The position numbers and the translations under genes were made by a program. Under the pieces are notes generated by a model. It was given only the letters and a program-made list of their open reading frames with translations, was not told the DNA's origin and ran no database searches. Below are positions 55,493 to 64,000 of a stretch of DNA of 64,000 nt, in pieces. Origin of the DNA: Roseateles koreensis (GTDB lineage: Bacteria; Pseudomonadota; Gammaproteobacteria; Burkholderiales; Burkholderiaceae_C); contig NZ_JAQQXS010000007.1 of assembly GCF_028595305.1 (NCBI RefSeq), positions 1 to 64,000 on the forward strand. The letters run 5' to 3'. Numbering within the stretch: the stretch's first letter is position 1; the number at the start of each line of letters is the position of its first letter.

Positions 55493-55956
55493 TGAGCAAG
55501 CCCCTCACGATGAAAACAAGCCGCCTCGCCACGCTCGCCGATCTGGATGCCCTGGCGCCCTTGTTCGACGCCTATCGCCAGTTCTACGAGCAGGCGCCGG
55601 ATATGAACTTGGCGCGCGAATTTTTGCGTGCCCGCATGGCCGCGGCCGAGTCGGAGCTGATCGTGCTGGAGTCGGGGTCGGAGTTGCTGGGTTTCTGCCA
55701 GCTCTACCCCAGCTTCTGCTCGGTGCTGGCCCGGCCCATCTTCGTGCTGTACGACCTCTTCGTGACGCCCACGGCGCGGCGTGGGGGTGGGGCCAGCGCC
55801 TTGCTGCAAGCCGCCGAAGACCTGGCGCGGCAGCGCGGCAAGGCACGCATGGATCTGACGACGGCCCGCACGAATCATCAGGCGCAGGCGCTGTATGAGC
55901 GCATGGGCTGGCGGCTGGACGAGGTGTTTTTGGCGTATCAGCGGGAATTGATCTAG
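55492..55956 (+). CDS. GNAT-family N-acetyltransferase
   Basis: 154 residues. The acetyl-CoA site is VLYDLFVTPTARRGGGASAL (motif A, here R-R-G-G-G-A) and the C-terminal part ends with NHQAQALYERMGWRLDEVFL. Start overlaps the bioB stop by one base; an internal start at 55510 is also possible. Substrate unknown; the position behind bioB is probably co-transcription only. Confidence 0.8.
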   Translation: MSKPLTMKTSRLATLADLDALAPLFDAYRQFYEQAPDMNLAREFLRARMAAAESELIVLESGSELLGFCQLYPSFCSVLARPIFVLYDLFVTPTARRGGGASALLQAAEDLARQRGKARMDLTTARTNHQAQALYERMGWRLDEVFLAYQRELI

Positions 55957-56007
55957 AGCGGGTCGAGACCCGCCGGCCCAAGCCTCACGCAGCCATCGAA
56001 TCCAGCC

Positions 56008-56304
56008 ATGCTTTTCATCGTGCAATTCGTCGACCACCCTCTGCGGCAAGCGCTTCGCCAGTCGCAGATGGCCGCGCATCTGCTCTGGCTGAAAACGCAT
56101 GAAGAGAGGGTGCTGCAGGCTGGCTCACTGCGTGAGCGAGTGGATGAGCCGGCAAAGGGCGGCCTTTGGATTGTTGAGGCCGCCGACAAAGAAGCGGTGC
56201 TGAGCCTGCTCAAAACAGACCCGTTCTGGATTCATGGACTGCGGGCGTCGGTAGAGGTTCTGCATTGGTCCAAGGCGTTTGAGGATCGCAAGGTTTTGAT
56301 ATGA
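56008..56304 (+). CDS. YciI-like protein
   Basis: 98 residues with the dimeric ferredoxin-like YciI fold: a His/Asp pair in FIVQFVDHP, R...HLLWLKTHEERVLQAGSLR and a closing DPFWIHGLRASVEV. Members of this family act in catabolic or muconolactone-type steps, but most have no proven role. It follows the acetyltransferase gene and may end the bio transcript. Confidence 0.75.
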   Translation: MLFIVQFVDHPLRQALRQSQMAAHLLWLKTHEERVLQAGSLRERVDEPAKGGLWIVEAADKEAVLSLLKTDPFWIHGLRASVEVLHWSKAFEDRKVLI

Positions 56305-56735
56305 GTTGGCTGTTGATTCCTTGCAGTTTGTTTGGTGGTGAGACCCGGCCGGGAGTTCGGCCCGGCGGCCAACCGCCGTGCCTATTGCATGCGCTTCACG
56401 ATAAGTGAAAGTCGGAAATCAGGACAATGGCTGAATGCGATTCAAGTTCCAGATTTTTTTGTTTGAATGCGTCAAATCGTGGGCTTTGAAGTCAGAGTGA
56501 ATTCGTTGATTAATTGCAGTGAGTTGGGCGCGGCCCGTTGAAGCCGAGCACCGCAGCGAACCCCGCAGGGGCCAGGCATTCGGGGCGGTTTCTTTGCCTT
56601 CTTTCTTGGGCGCCCAAGAAAGAAGGTCGCCCGCCGGGGCGAAATCCCGGCATGGGCCTTGGATTAGTCGCAGTGAACTGCGAAGCCCAGGCGGAATTGA
56701 ATGAATGCAAGTCAGCTTGGGGTGCCCTCCAGATC
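56305..56735. other. Intergenic region with hairpins and a dispersed-repeat type element
   Basis: About 430 bases without a credible gene. A REP-like hairpin GCCGGG-agttcgg-CCCGGC is at 56348-56366. A long perfect palindrome is at 56597-56626. The short frames here translate into phrases such as GAQERRSPAGAKSRHG, seen as spurious peptides from repeats in related bacteria. I see no promoter that I can support. Confidence 0.55.
56597..56626. repeat. 30-bp perfect palindrome
   Basis: Left arm CCTTCTTTCTTGGGC and right arm GCCCAAGAAAGAAGG, no spacer. It is followed by CGCCCGCCGGGGCGAAATCC, also repeat-like. Probably a copy of a dispersed intergenic repeat. Confidence 0.9.
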
Positions 56736-56762
56736 ATGAAGGAGACAAAAGAAATGTTGACC
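56736..56762 (+). repeat. 27-bp imperfect direct repeat, left copy
   Basis: Begins ATGAAGGAGACAAA and ends AAATGTTGACC. It matches 57971-57997 at 24 of 27 positions. In the right copy the same bases are the ribosome binding site and start codon of liuD. Here the ATG opens only an 11-codon frame ending at 56789. Confidence 0.8.
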
Positions 56763-56870
56763 GGTTCAGTGTGCAAAGATCAATCGTGATGACCAACGCA
56801 GTCATCGTCAGAATCGATATGCGTGGATGCCAGTTTCCCGCCGGTGAACAAACGCAGGAGCCCTCCCGTG

Positions 56871-57906
56871 CCTGACATCGCGCCTCTCCCGCCTGATTAC
56901 GCCGCTTGGCTGGCTGAGCTGAAAGCCCGCATCCACAGTGCGCAGCAGCGCGCTGCGCTGGCGGTCAACCGCGAGTTGGTGTTGCTTTACTGGCAGATTG
57001 GCCAGGACATCTTGCAAAGGCAGAGTCGCGAGGGCTGGGGGGCCAAGGTGATTGAGCGCTTGGCGCAGGATTTACGCAGTACCTTTCCCGGCATGAAGGG
57101 GTTTTCCCGGGCTAACTTGATGTCTATGCGGGCCTTCGCCGAGGCTTGGCCGGCCGAGGCAATTGTCCAACAGGCTGTTGGACAATTGCCCTGGGGGCAC
57201 AACCTGGTCTTGCTCGTCAAGCTCAAAAGCACTGAGCAGCGGCTCGCCTATGCACAGCGCGCAGTGGCTCACGGTTGGTCGCGCGCCATGTTGGGCATTC
57301 ACATCGAGCGGCGCTTGCTGGATCGCGAAGGGCAGGCAGTGACCAACTTCACACAAAGTCTGCCCAAGCCGGGTTCAGACTTGGCGCGCGAGGCGCTCAA
57401 AGACCCCTATCTGTTTGACTTTGTGGACGTCGGCAAAGAGGCTGGCGAGCGCGCTCTGGAAGATGCGCTGGTGCGGCACATCACCCAGTTTTTACTTGAA
57501 TTGGGGGCCGGCTTTGCCTATGTGGGGCGGCAAGTGCCTTTGGAAGTGGGTGGCGATGATTTCTTCATTGATCTGCTGTTCTATCACCTGAAGTTGCGCT
57601 GCTACGTGGTGATTGAGTTGAAAGCCACGCCCTTCAAGCCTGAGCATACGGGGCAGTTGAGTTTTTACCTTTCAGCGGTAGATGCCCAGGTCAAACACGC
57701 AAGTGATGCCCCCCACCATCGGTCTGTTGCTGTGCAAGAGCAAGAACAAGGGGGTCGCGGAATACGCGCTGCGCGATATCAACAAGCCCATTGGCGTGGC
57801 GGAATACCCATTACTGGAGTCGCTGCCCGCCGAGCTACAGACCGACTTGCCCAGCATCGAGATGATCGAGCAGGCCTTGGCTGACCCCGCCTCAAAAGCC
57901 GAGTAA
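56871..57906 (+). pseudogene. yhcG: YhcG-type PDDEXK nuclease (DUF1016), frameshifted
   Basis: Start GTG 56871 has AGGAG eight bases before it. The N-terminal DUF1016 domain shows VNRELVLLYWQIGQDILQRQ, GMKGFSRANLMSMRAFAEAW and GQLPWGHNLVLLVKLKS. The nuclease part has GDDFFIDLLFYHLKLRCYVV followed by IELKATPFKPEHTGQL (D and E-x-K of PDDEXK). After SAVDAQ the frame goes wrong at a run of six C (57709-57714): the correct sequence PTIGLLLCKSKNKGVAEYAL and the rest continue in the next frame to 57906. One C fewer would restore a normal protein. Either a real frameshift, a switchable tract, or a sequencing error. Such genes often accompany type I restriction systems. Confidence 0.8.
57158..57190. 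repeat. Long perfect inverted repeat inside yhcG
   Basis: Arms of 16 bases, GGCAATTGTCCAACAG and CTGTTGGACAATTGCC, with one central G. They encode the segment before PWGHN in the DUF1016 domain. The message could fold into a strong hairpin. Confidence 0.95.
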
Positions 57907-57908
57907 GC

Positions 57909-57971
57909 ATGTACCAAGAAATCGACTTTGAAAACGACATTGAGCGTGCGCTGACCAGCAGCGGTGGCTAA
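57909..57971 (+). pseudogene. Possible remnant of a type I restriction subunit R (hsdR) start
   Basis: A 20-codon frame, MYQEIDFENDIERALTSSGG, then TAA that merges with the liuD leader. The phrase F-E-x-D-I-E-x-A-L resembles the N-terminus of HsdR proteins, and YhcG-type genes commonly sit next to hsdR. It is cut off abruptly at the junction to the liuD leader repeat. Short length keeps this tentative. Confidence 0.4.
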
Positions 57972-57988
57972 TGAAGGAGACAAACAAA

Positions 57989-57997
<9 letters not shown>
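57971..57997 (+). repeat. 27-bp imperfect direct repeat, right copy
   Basis: Contains the AAGGAGAC ribosome binding site and ATG of liuD. It pairs with 56736-56762 and together they flank the yhcG/hsdR remnant. Confidence 0.8.
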
Positions 57998-60001
<2,004 letters not shown>

Positions 60002-60019
60002 AGCAGGAAACCTCGTGCT

Positions 60020-60931
60020 ATGAACGCTTTGCCTCAGAAAGTCACCCTCGTCGAAGTCGGGCCGCGTGATGGCCTGCAGAACGAGAAGACCCCTGTTTCA
60101 ACCGAGCACAAGGCGGCGCTGGTTGCCATGTTGCAGGCCGCCGGCTTGACGGAAATCGAGGTCACCAGCTTTGTCTCGCCCAAATGGGTGCCACAAATGG
60201 CCGACAACCTGGCGGTGATGGCGGCGATTGAACGCCGTGCCGATGTGCGCTACTCGGTGCTAACTCCCAATCTGAAGGGGTTGGAAGCGGCCTTGCTGGC
60301 CCTGCCGCATGAGGTGGTGGTGTTCGCCGCGGCGTCCGAGGCGTTCAGCCAGAAGAACATCAACTGTTCGATCACTGAAAGCATCGAGCGTTTTGCACCT
60401 GTGGTGCAGGCCGCGCATGCGGCGGGCATCAAGGTGCGCGGGGCATTGTCTTGTGCGTTGGGTTGTCCGTACCAAGGCGAAGTTAGTCTGGATGAGGTGG
60501 AGCGCGTGGCGCGTTTGATGCGCGCGATCGGTGTTGATCATCTGGGCGTGGCCGACACCATCGGCGTGGGTACCCCGCGCCGTGTTCAGCAGGCGCTGGA
60601 GCGGGCGTTGCGGTATTTTCCTCTGGCCGAGGTGAGCGGGCATTTTCATGACACCTACGGGCAGGCGCTGGCCAATATCTACGCCAGCCTGGAGGTGGGC
60701 GTGCACACCTTCGACGCCAGCGTGGCGGGCCTGGGCGGCTGCCCCTACGCCAAGGGGGCTACGGGTAATGTGGCCACCGAGGACGTGGTCTTTATGCTGA
60801 ACGGTTTGGGGATAGACACCGGGGTGGACATCGACCGTTTGGTGGATGCGGGCGCCTTCATCTCCGGCGTTTTGGGGCGTGCGCCGGTATCGCGCGTGGC
60901 ACGTGCCCTGCTGGCCAAGCGCGTGGCTTGA
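60020..60931 (+). CDS. liuE: Hydroxymethylglutaryl-CoA lyase
   Basis: 303 residues. VTLVEVGPRDGLQNEKTPVS is the family opening, with the catalytic Arg-Asp. TSFVSPKWVPQMADN, GALSCALGCPYQGEVS, HFHDTYGQALANIYASLEVG and GLGGCPYAKGATGNVATEDV (with the catalytic Cys) complete the TIM barrel. It splits HMG-CoA to acetoacetate and acetyl-CoA, the end of leucine breakdown. The acetoacetate is the same product made by acetone carboxylase upstream. Confidence 0.94.
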   Translation: MNALPQKVTLVEVGPRDGLQNEKTPVSTEHKAALVAMLQAAGLTEIEVTSFVSPKWVPQMADNLAVMAAIERRADVRYSVLTPNLKGLEAALLALPHEVVVFAAASEAFSQKNINCSITESIERFAPVVQAAHAAGIKVRGALSCALGCPYQGEVSLDEVERVARLMRAIGVDHLGVADTIGVGTPRRVQQALERALRYFPLAEVSGHFHDTYGQALANIYASLEVGVHTFDASVAGLGGCPYAKGATGNVATEDVVFMLNGLGIDTGVDIDRLVDAGAFISGVLGRAPVSRVARALLAKRVA

Positions 60932-60965
60932 GCATCTCCTTTAGCCCTTTCAGTCCCTTATTCAC

Positions 60966-63038
60966 CTAATTGCGAAACTGCGCGGGTTTCAGTTCAAAGA
61001 CTTCGACGGAAGCCGCTCTCCCGCGAACGGCTTGCTGACCCAGGCTGACACTGCTGCAAATGGGTGGCAGGTCGGCGGTGCTCGCCGCCATGGCGGCTTG
61101 CGTGGCTTCGCCAATCAGGATCTCTGCACCCCGCTCGGCGCAGAGAGACTGCAGGCGTGCGGCCAGATTGACCGAGTCGCCCAGCACGGTATAGGCGCGC
61201 CGCTGGCGCGAGCCGAGATCACCCACCACCATGGGCCCGGTGTTGATGCCGATGCTGATGCGCAGGGTTGGCCAGCCCCGGGCGGCGAAGCGGCGATTCA
61301 ACTCGGTCATGCTGGCGTGCATGGCCAGCGCGGCTTCGACGGCGTGCCGCGCATGTAACTCGTCAGCCAGTGGGGCGCCCCAGAAGGCCATCACGGCGTC
61401 GCCCATGAATTTGTCCAGCGTGCCCCGATGCTGGCCGATGATGCCAGCCATGGCGGTGAAGTACTCGTTCATCAACTCTGCCAGGGCGGTGGGGTTCAAG
61501 TGCTCTGAAATGCCGGTGAAGCCTTTGACGTCGGCGAACATCACGCTCAGCACCGCACTGCGGCTGGCCATGGAGTAGTGATCGGGCCGGTGGCTCATTT
61601 CTTCCACCAACGTGGGCGGCAGGTAGTGGCCGAACAAGCGGGTCAACTGGCGCCGTGCGCTGCGTGCACCCACGTTGGCAATGAGCAGCAGCAAGCCCGC
61701 CATGCCGGCCAACAAGGCCAGGGGGCTGGCCAGGGGCCAGGCTTCGTGCAGGCCGCGCCATGCCCAGAGGTTCAGGCTCAAGAGGCCGATCAGCAGGCTC
61801 AGCAGCAAGCCGGCATTGCGCCAGGTGGACAAGTGGGGCGCAAGCACCATCAAGGGCAGCCCGGTCAGTAGCAGAAGGCCGAGTTCGATCCAGGCGGTGT
61901 TGCTGGGGGTGTGCGCTAACGTGCCGTCGAGAATGCCCGTCAGCATGCTGGCATGAACCCCAACGCCTGGGTAGGACGGATGCAGGGGCGTGGCACGCTG
62001 GTCGAGCAAACCCGGCGCACTGCTGCCCAGCAAGACGACGCGCCCGTGCAAGGCCTGGCGTGGCAACTTTTTGTCCAGCAAGTCAGCGGCTGAAAAATGC
62101 GCGTAGTCGCCTTCGGCGGCACGGTAGGGGATCAGCGCGCCCGCGCTGTCATCGGTATTCAGCTGCAAAGGGCCACGCGGGGTTTGCAACCGCAACCCCA
62201 GCAGATTGCCGGCAGGAGACTCGACGCTTTGCAGCTTGGGGGCGTTCAGCAGCGTTTGCGCCAAAGCCAGCGGCAGTGAGGCAAAAACGGCGCTGCCTTG
62301 GCGGGCGAGCAAGAGGCTGCGCCGGGTGATGCCATCTTCGTCAGCCACGGCATTGAGAAAACCCGCCTGCCCAGCCGCGCTTTGCAGTCGGTCCAGATTG
62401 CCGCCGTGGCCTTGCCAATCGGGCAAGTCCTTCAAGCCTGGGCTGGAGGCTGCAAGGCTGGGCGGGGGCAAGGTGGCGGTTTGGGCAGAACCGTCTCCGT
62501 CAGAAAAATAGAAGCCCAGCACCACAGGGTGGCGTTGCAGCACCTGGGCCAGATGGCCGTCTTCATCGAGGCTTGGGCGCAGCGCGGCCAGTTGCTGGGC
62601 AAAAGCTGTGTTGCCTTGCAAGGGCCCGGCCGCAAGTCTCTCCAGCGTCGGCAGGCCGGAGCTTTTGTCGGCTTCGGCCAGAATCAAATCCAAGCCCACG
62701 ACCAGCGCGCCATAGTCCTGGAAGGTGGACTCCAGCAGTTCGGCCAGCAAGCCACGCCGCCACGGCCAGCGCCCGTGGGCGGCCAGCGCCCGTTCATCGA
62801 TGTCGATGATGACGATGCGCGGGTCTTGCTGGTCGGGCGAGAACAGGGCCAGGCGCGCGTCATAGAGGTAGCGGTCGAGCGCACGCAACGGGGCCAGATC
62901 GATCTGCTGTGCGGCGTGCGCCAGCAGCAGCACCCACCACACCAAGGCCGCGAGCCAGAGCACTACGGCGCTGCGCACGTTGCGAAAGGGCGTGCGCCGC
63001 GCTGGTCCACCAGGGTTTGAAGCGTCGGGCGCCGCCAT
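60966..63038 (-). CDS. CHASE2-domain adenylate/guanylate cyclase
   Basis: 690 residues from ATG 63038. One membrane helix near residue 25-45 (VVLWLAALVWWVLLLAH) precedes an extracytoplasmic CHASE2 sensor (RIVIIDIDERALAAHGRWPW, GLDLILAEADK, VVLLGSSAPGLLDQRATPLH). Three helices follow around 360-440 (LGLLLLTGLPLMVLAPHL and others). The class III cyclase domain has VMFADVKGFTGISEHLNPTA (metal aspartate), KFMGDAVMAFWGAP and RISIGINTGPMVVGDLGSRQ. Makes cAMP or cGMP in response to an unknown periplasmic cue. Last gene of the FecR-OmpA-cyclase operon. Confidence 0.87.
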   Translation of the reverse strand: MAAPDASNPGGPARRTPFRNVRSAVVLWLAALVWWVLLLAHAAQQIDLAPLRALDRYLYDARLALFSPDQQDPRIVIIDIDERALAAHGRWPWRRGLLAELLESTFQDYGALVVGLDLILAEADKSSGLPTLERLAAGPLQGNTAFAQQLAALRPSLDEDGHLAQVLQRHPVVLGFYFSDGDGSAQTATLPPPSLAASSPGLKDLPDWQGHGGNLDRLQSAAGQAGFLNAVADEDGITRRSLLLARQGSAVFASLPLALAQTLLNAPKLQSVESPAGNLLGLRLQTPRGPLQLNTDDSAGALIPYRAAEGDYAHFSAADLLDKKLPRQALHGRVVLLGSSAPGLLDQRATPLHPSYPGVGVHASMLTGILDGTLAHTPSNTAWIELGLLLLTGLPLMVLAPHLSTWRNAGLLLSLLIGLLSLNLWAWRGLHEAWPLASPLALLAGMAGLLLLIANVGARSARRQLTRLFGHYLPPTLVEEMSHRPDHYSMASRSAVLSVMFADVKGFTGISEHLNPTALAELMNEYFTAMAGIIGQHRGTLDKFMGDAVMAFWGAPLADELHARHAVEAALAMHASMTELNRRFAARGWPTLRISIGINTGPMVVGDLGSRQRRAYTVLGDSVNLAARLQSLCAERGAEILIGEATQAAMAASTADLPPICSSVSLGQQAVRGRAASVEVFELKPAQFRN

Positions 63039-63087
63039 ACGCGGCGAGGCGGATTGTGGCGGTCGAGCGGGCGTCAAGGCTGCGGCG

Positions 63088-63705
63088 TTAGCGGAGTTTG
63101 ATTTCGACACGCCGGTTGCGTGCTTCGGCCACCCCGCTGGCCGTGGGCACCAGGGGGTCGCGTTCACCGCGACCCGCGACGCTGATGCGCTCGCGCGGGA
63201 TGCCTTGGCGCACCAGCAGATCGCGCACGGTCTGGGCACGCACCAGCGACAGTTTGTCGTTGGCCTCTGCGGAGCCGACGCGGTCGGTGTGGCCGATCAC
63301 CACCAACTCACCCCCTGGTAGCGCATTCAGGGCCTCGCGGACCTGGTTGACGATGGGCGCTGTTTCGGCGGTCAATTCATTCGAGTTGCTGCGAAAGTTG
63401 ACGATGAAGCTGCGTGGCCGCGCAGGTTGCATGACCAGCAAAGTGGCGTAGTTTTTCTGGACTGTGGCGGCGTCGCTCATGCTGGGCTTGAGCGCGCCCG
63501 CCGCAGCATCGGCCTGCGCATAGGCTTGCTCCAGCAGAAGGCTTTGCCCTTGCTCGGTGGTGACGAGCACGGCGCCACTGCTTCGGCCATCAGCCTGGGG
63601 CAGCAAGATGATGCGTTCACGCGGACTTTGGCAGCCGATGAGTGCGGCCAACACTGCGGCCGTTAAGGTTGCCCGCAATGAGCTCCGCAATGGGGCCGTT
63701 CGCAT
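63088..63705 (-). CDS. OmpA-family peptidoglycan-binding lipoprotein
   Basis: 205 residues from ATG 63705, overlapping the upstream TGA by one base. The signal ends VLAALIGC, a lipobox. The OmpA-like domain is in the C-terminal half: FIVNFRSNSNELTAETAP, VVIGHTDRVGSAEANDKLSL and VAGRGERDPLVPTASGVAEA followed by RNRRVEI, including the diaminopimelate-binding Asp and Arg. It should link the outer membrane to peptidoglycan. Co-encoded with a FecR-domain protein and the cyclase. Confidence 0.88.
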   Translation of the reverse strand: MRTAPLRSSLRATLTAAVLAALIGCQSPRERIILLPQADGRSSGAVLVTTEQGQSLLLEQAYAQADAAAGALKPSMSDAATVQKNYATLLVMQPARPRSFIVNFRSNSNELTAETAPIVNQVREALNALPGGELVVIGHTDRVGSAEANDKLSLVRAQTVRDLLVRQGIPRERISVAGRGERDPLVPTASGVAEARNRRVEIKLR

Positions 63706-64000
63706 CAAATGTCACCCCCGGGCGCGTCGACGATGAATTCCGTGCCGCGCACACCCAGCACCACGCTGCGGGCTTTGATGCTGACTTTTTCAGGCGATTT
63801 CTTGGCGATCAAGCCGCTGACCATGTGCAGGCTACCGCTGGATAAGTTCACCTCCAGCGCGCCCTCGTAGGTCGTGGAGTTGAAGCTGAAATTACTCAGC
63901 AGCAAACTGCTGTTGGGGCCTGCGGTCAGCAGGCTGTCATCGTTGAGGGTGAGTCCTGCTGCACCATCAGCGCCGGTGCGCAGCCGATCGCCCTGTTGCA
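63705..64000 (-). CDS. FecR-domain protein, partial at window end
   Basis: The C-terminal 97 residues are in the window; the frame stays open to base 64000. GDRLRTGADGAAGLTLNDDS and SLLTAGPNSSLLLSNFSF, then SVVLGVRGTEFIVDAPGG are typical of FecR-domain proteins with their repeated beta pattern. These proteins are often exported and occur next to OmpA and CHASE2 cyclase genes. First gene visible of the operon; start lies outside the window. Confidence 0.82.
   Translation of the reverse strand, partial: QQGDRLRTGADGAAGLTLNDDSLLTAGPNSSLLLSNFSFNSTTYEGALEVNLSSGSLHMVSGLIAKKSPEKVSIKARSVVLGVRGTEFIVDAPGGDI

Overview
The window is GC-rich chromosomal DNA of a betaproteobacterium, most likely of the order Burkholderiales (Comamonadaceae/Sphaerotilaceae-like). 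This rests on gene content: a beta-type porin, a thiC-thiO-thiS-thiG-thiDE operon behind a TPP riboswitch, an acxABC acetone carboxylase with a sigma-54 activator, a leucine (liu) cluster with a TetR regulator, and a PEP-CTERM protein. No rRNA, tRNA or CRISPR array was recognised.

Layout. 1-8012: tail of a type VI secretion (T6SS) island. It holds a VgrG C-terminal end, a phospholipase D effector (Tle5-like) with a lipoprotein immunity partner, a second VgrG C-terminal relic, and a PGAP1-like lipase (Tle4-like) with a Tli4-like immunity lipoprotein. Near-identical short repeats (88 bp of vgrG, 78 bp of the phospholipase gene) mark past recombination between modules. 8013-8681: decayed sequence. 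8682-9461: TonB-like protein. 9445-15414 (minus): thiamine biosynthesis. 15490-24349: sigma-54-type promoter, acxABC, a zinc alcohol dehydrogenase and acxR, which together suit growth on 2-propanol/acetone. 24423-26279: exported amidohydrolase. 26464-31851: RND efflux operon (adaptor, pump, DUF2892 protein) divergent from an ArsR-type regulator. 32083-41056: GDSL esterase with PEP-CTERM tail, copper ATPase, porin, TctDE-like two-component system, periplasmic binding protein and a copper chaperone; copA and copZ both carry CueR-like promoters. 41114-43838: two-subunit molybdenum hydroxylase. 44029-46264: glyoxalase-fold protein and a HipBA module. 46484-60931: leucine catabolism (TetR regulator, liuB, liuC, liuD, liuE) with the biotin operon bioAFDB embedded in it; biotin is the cofactor of the LiuBD carboxylase. 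A frameshifted yhcG nuclease gene and a small hsdR-like remnant sit just upstream of liuD. 60966-64000 (minus): FecR-OmpA-CHASE2/adenylate cyclase operon, running off the window end.

The least ordinary regions are the T6SS module junctions (1-8500), the yhcG insertion in the liu/bio cluster (56300-57990), and several regulatory architectures readable from the DNA: sigma-54 promoter plus palindromes at acx, paired TTGAG-N5-CTCAA sites at liu, CueR promoters including a possible leaderless copA, and four CATAGAT-type half sites at hipBA. Every function here is inferred from sequence patterns and recalled family knowledge; no database search was possible.
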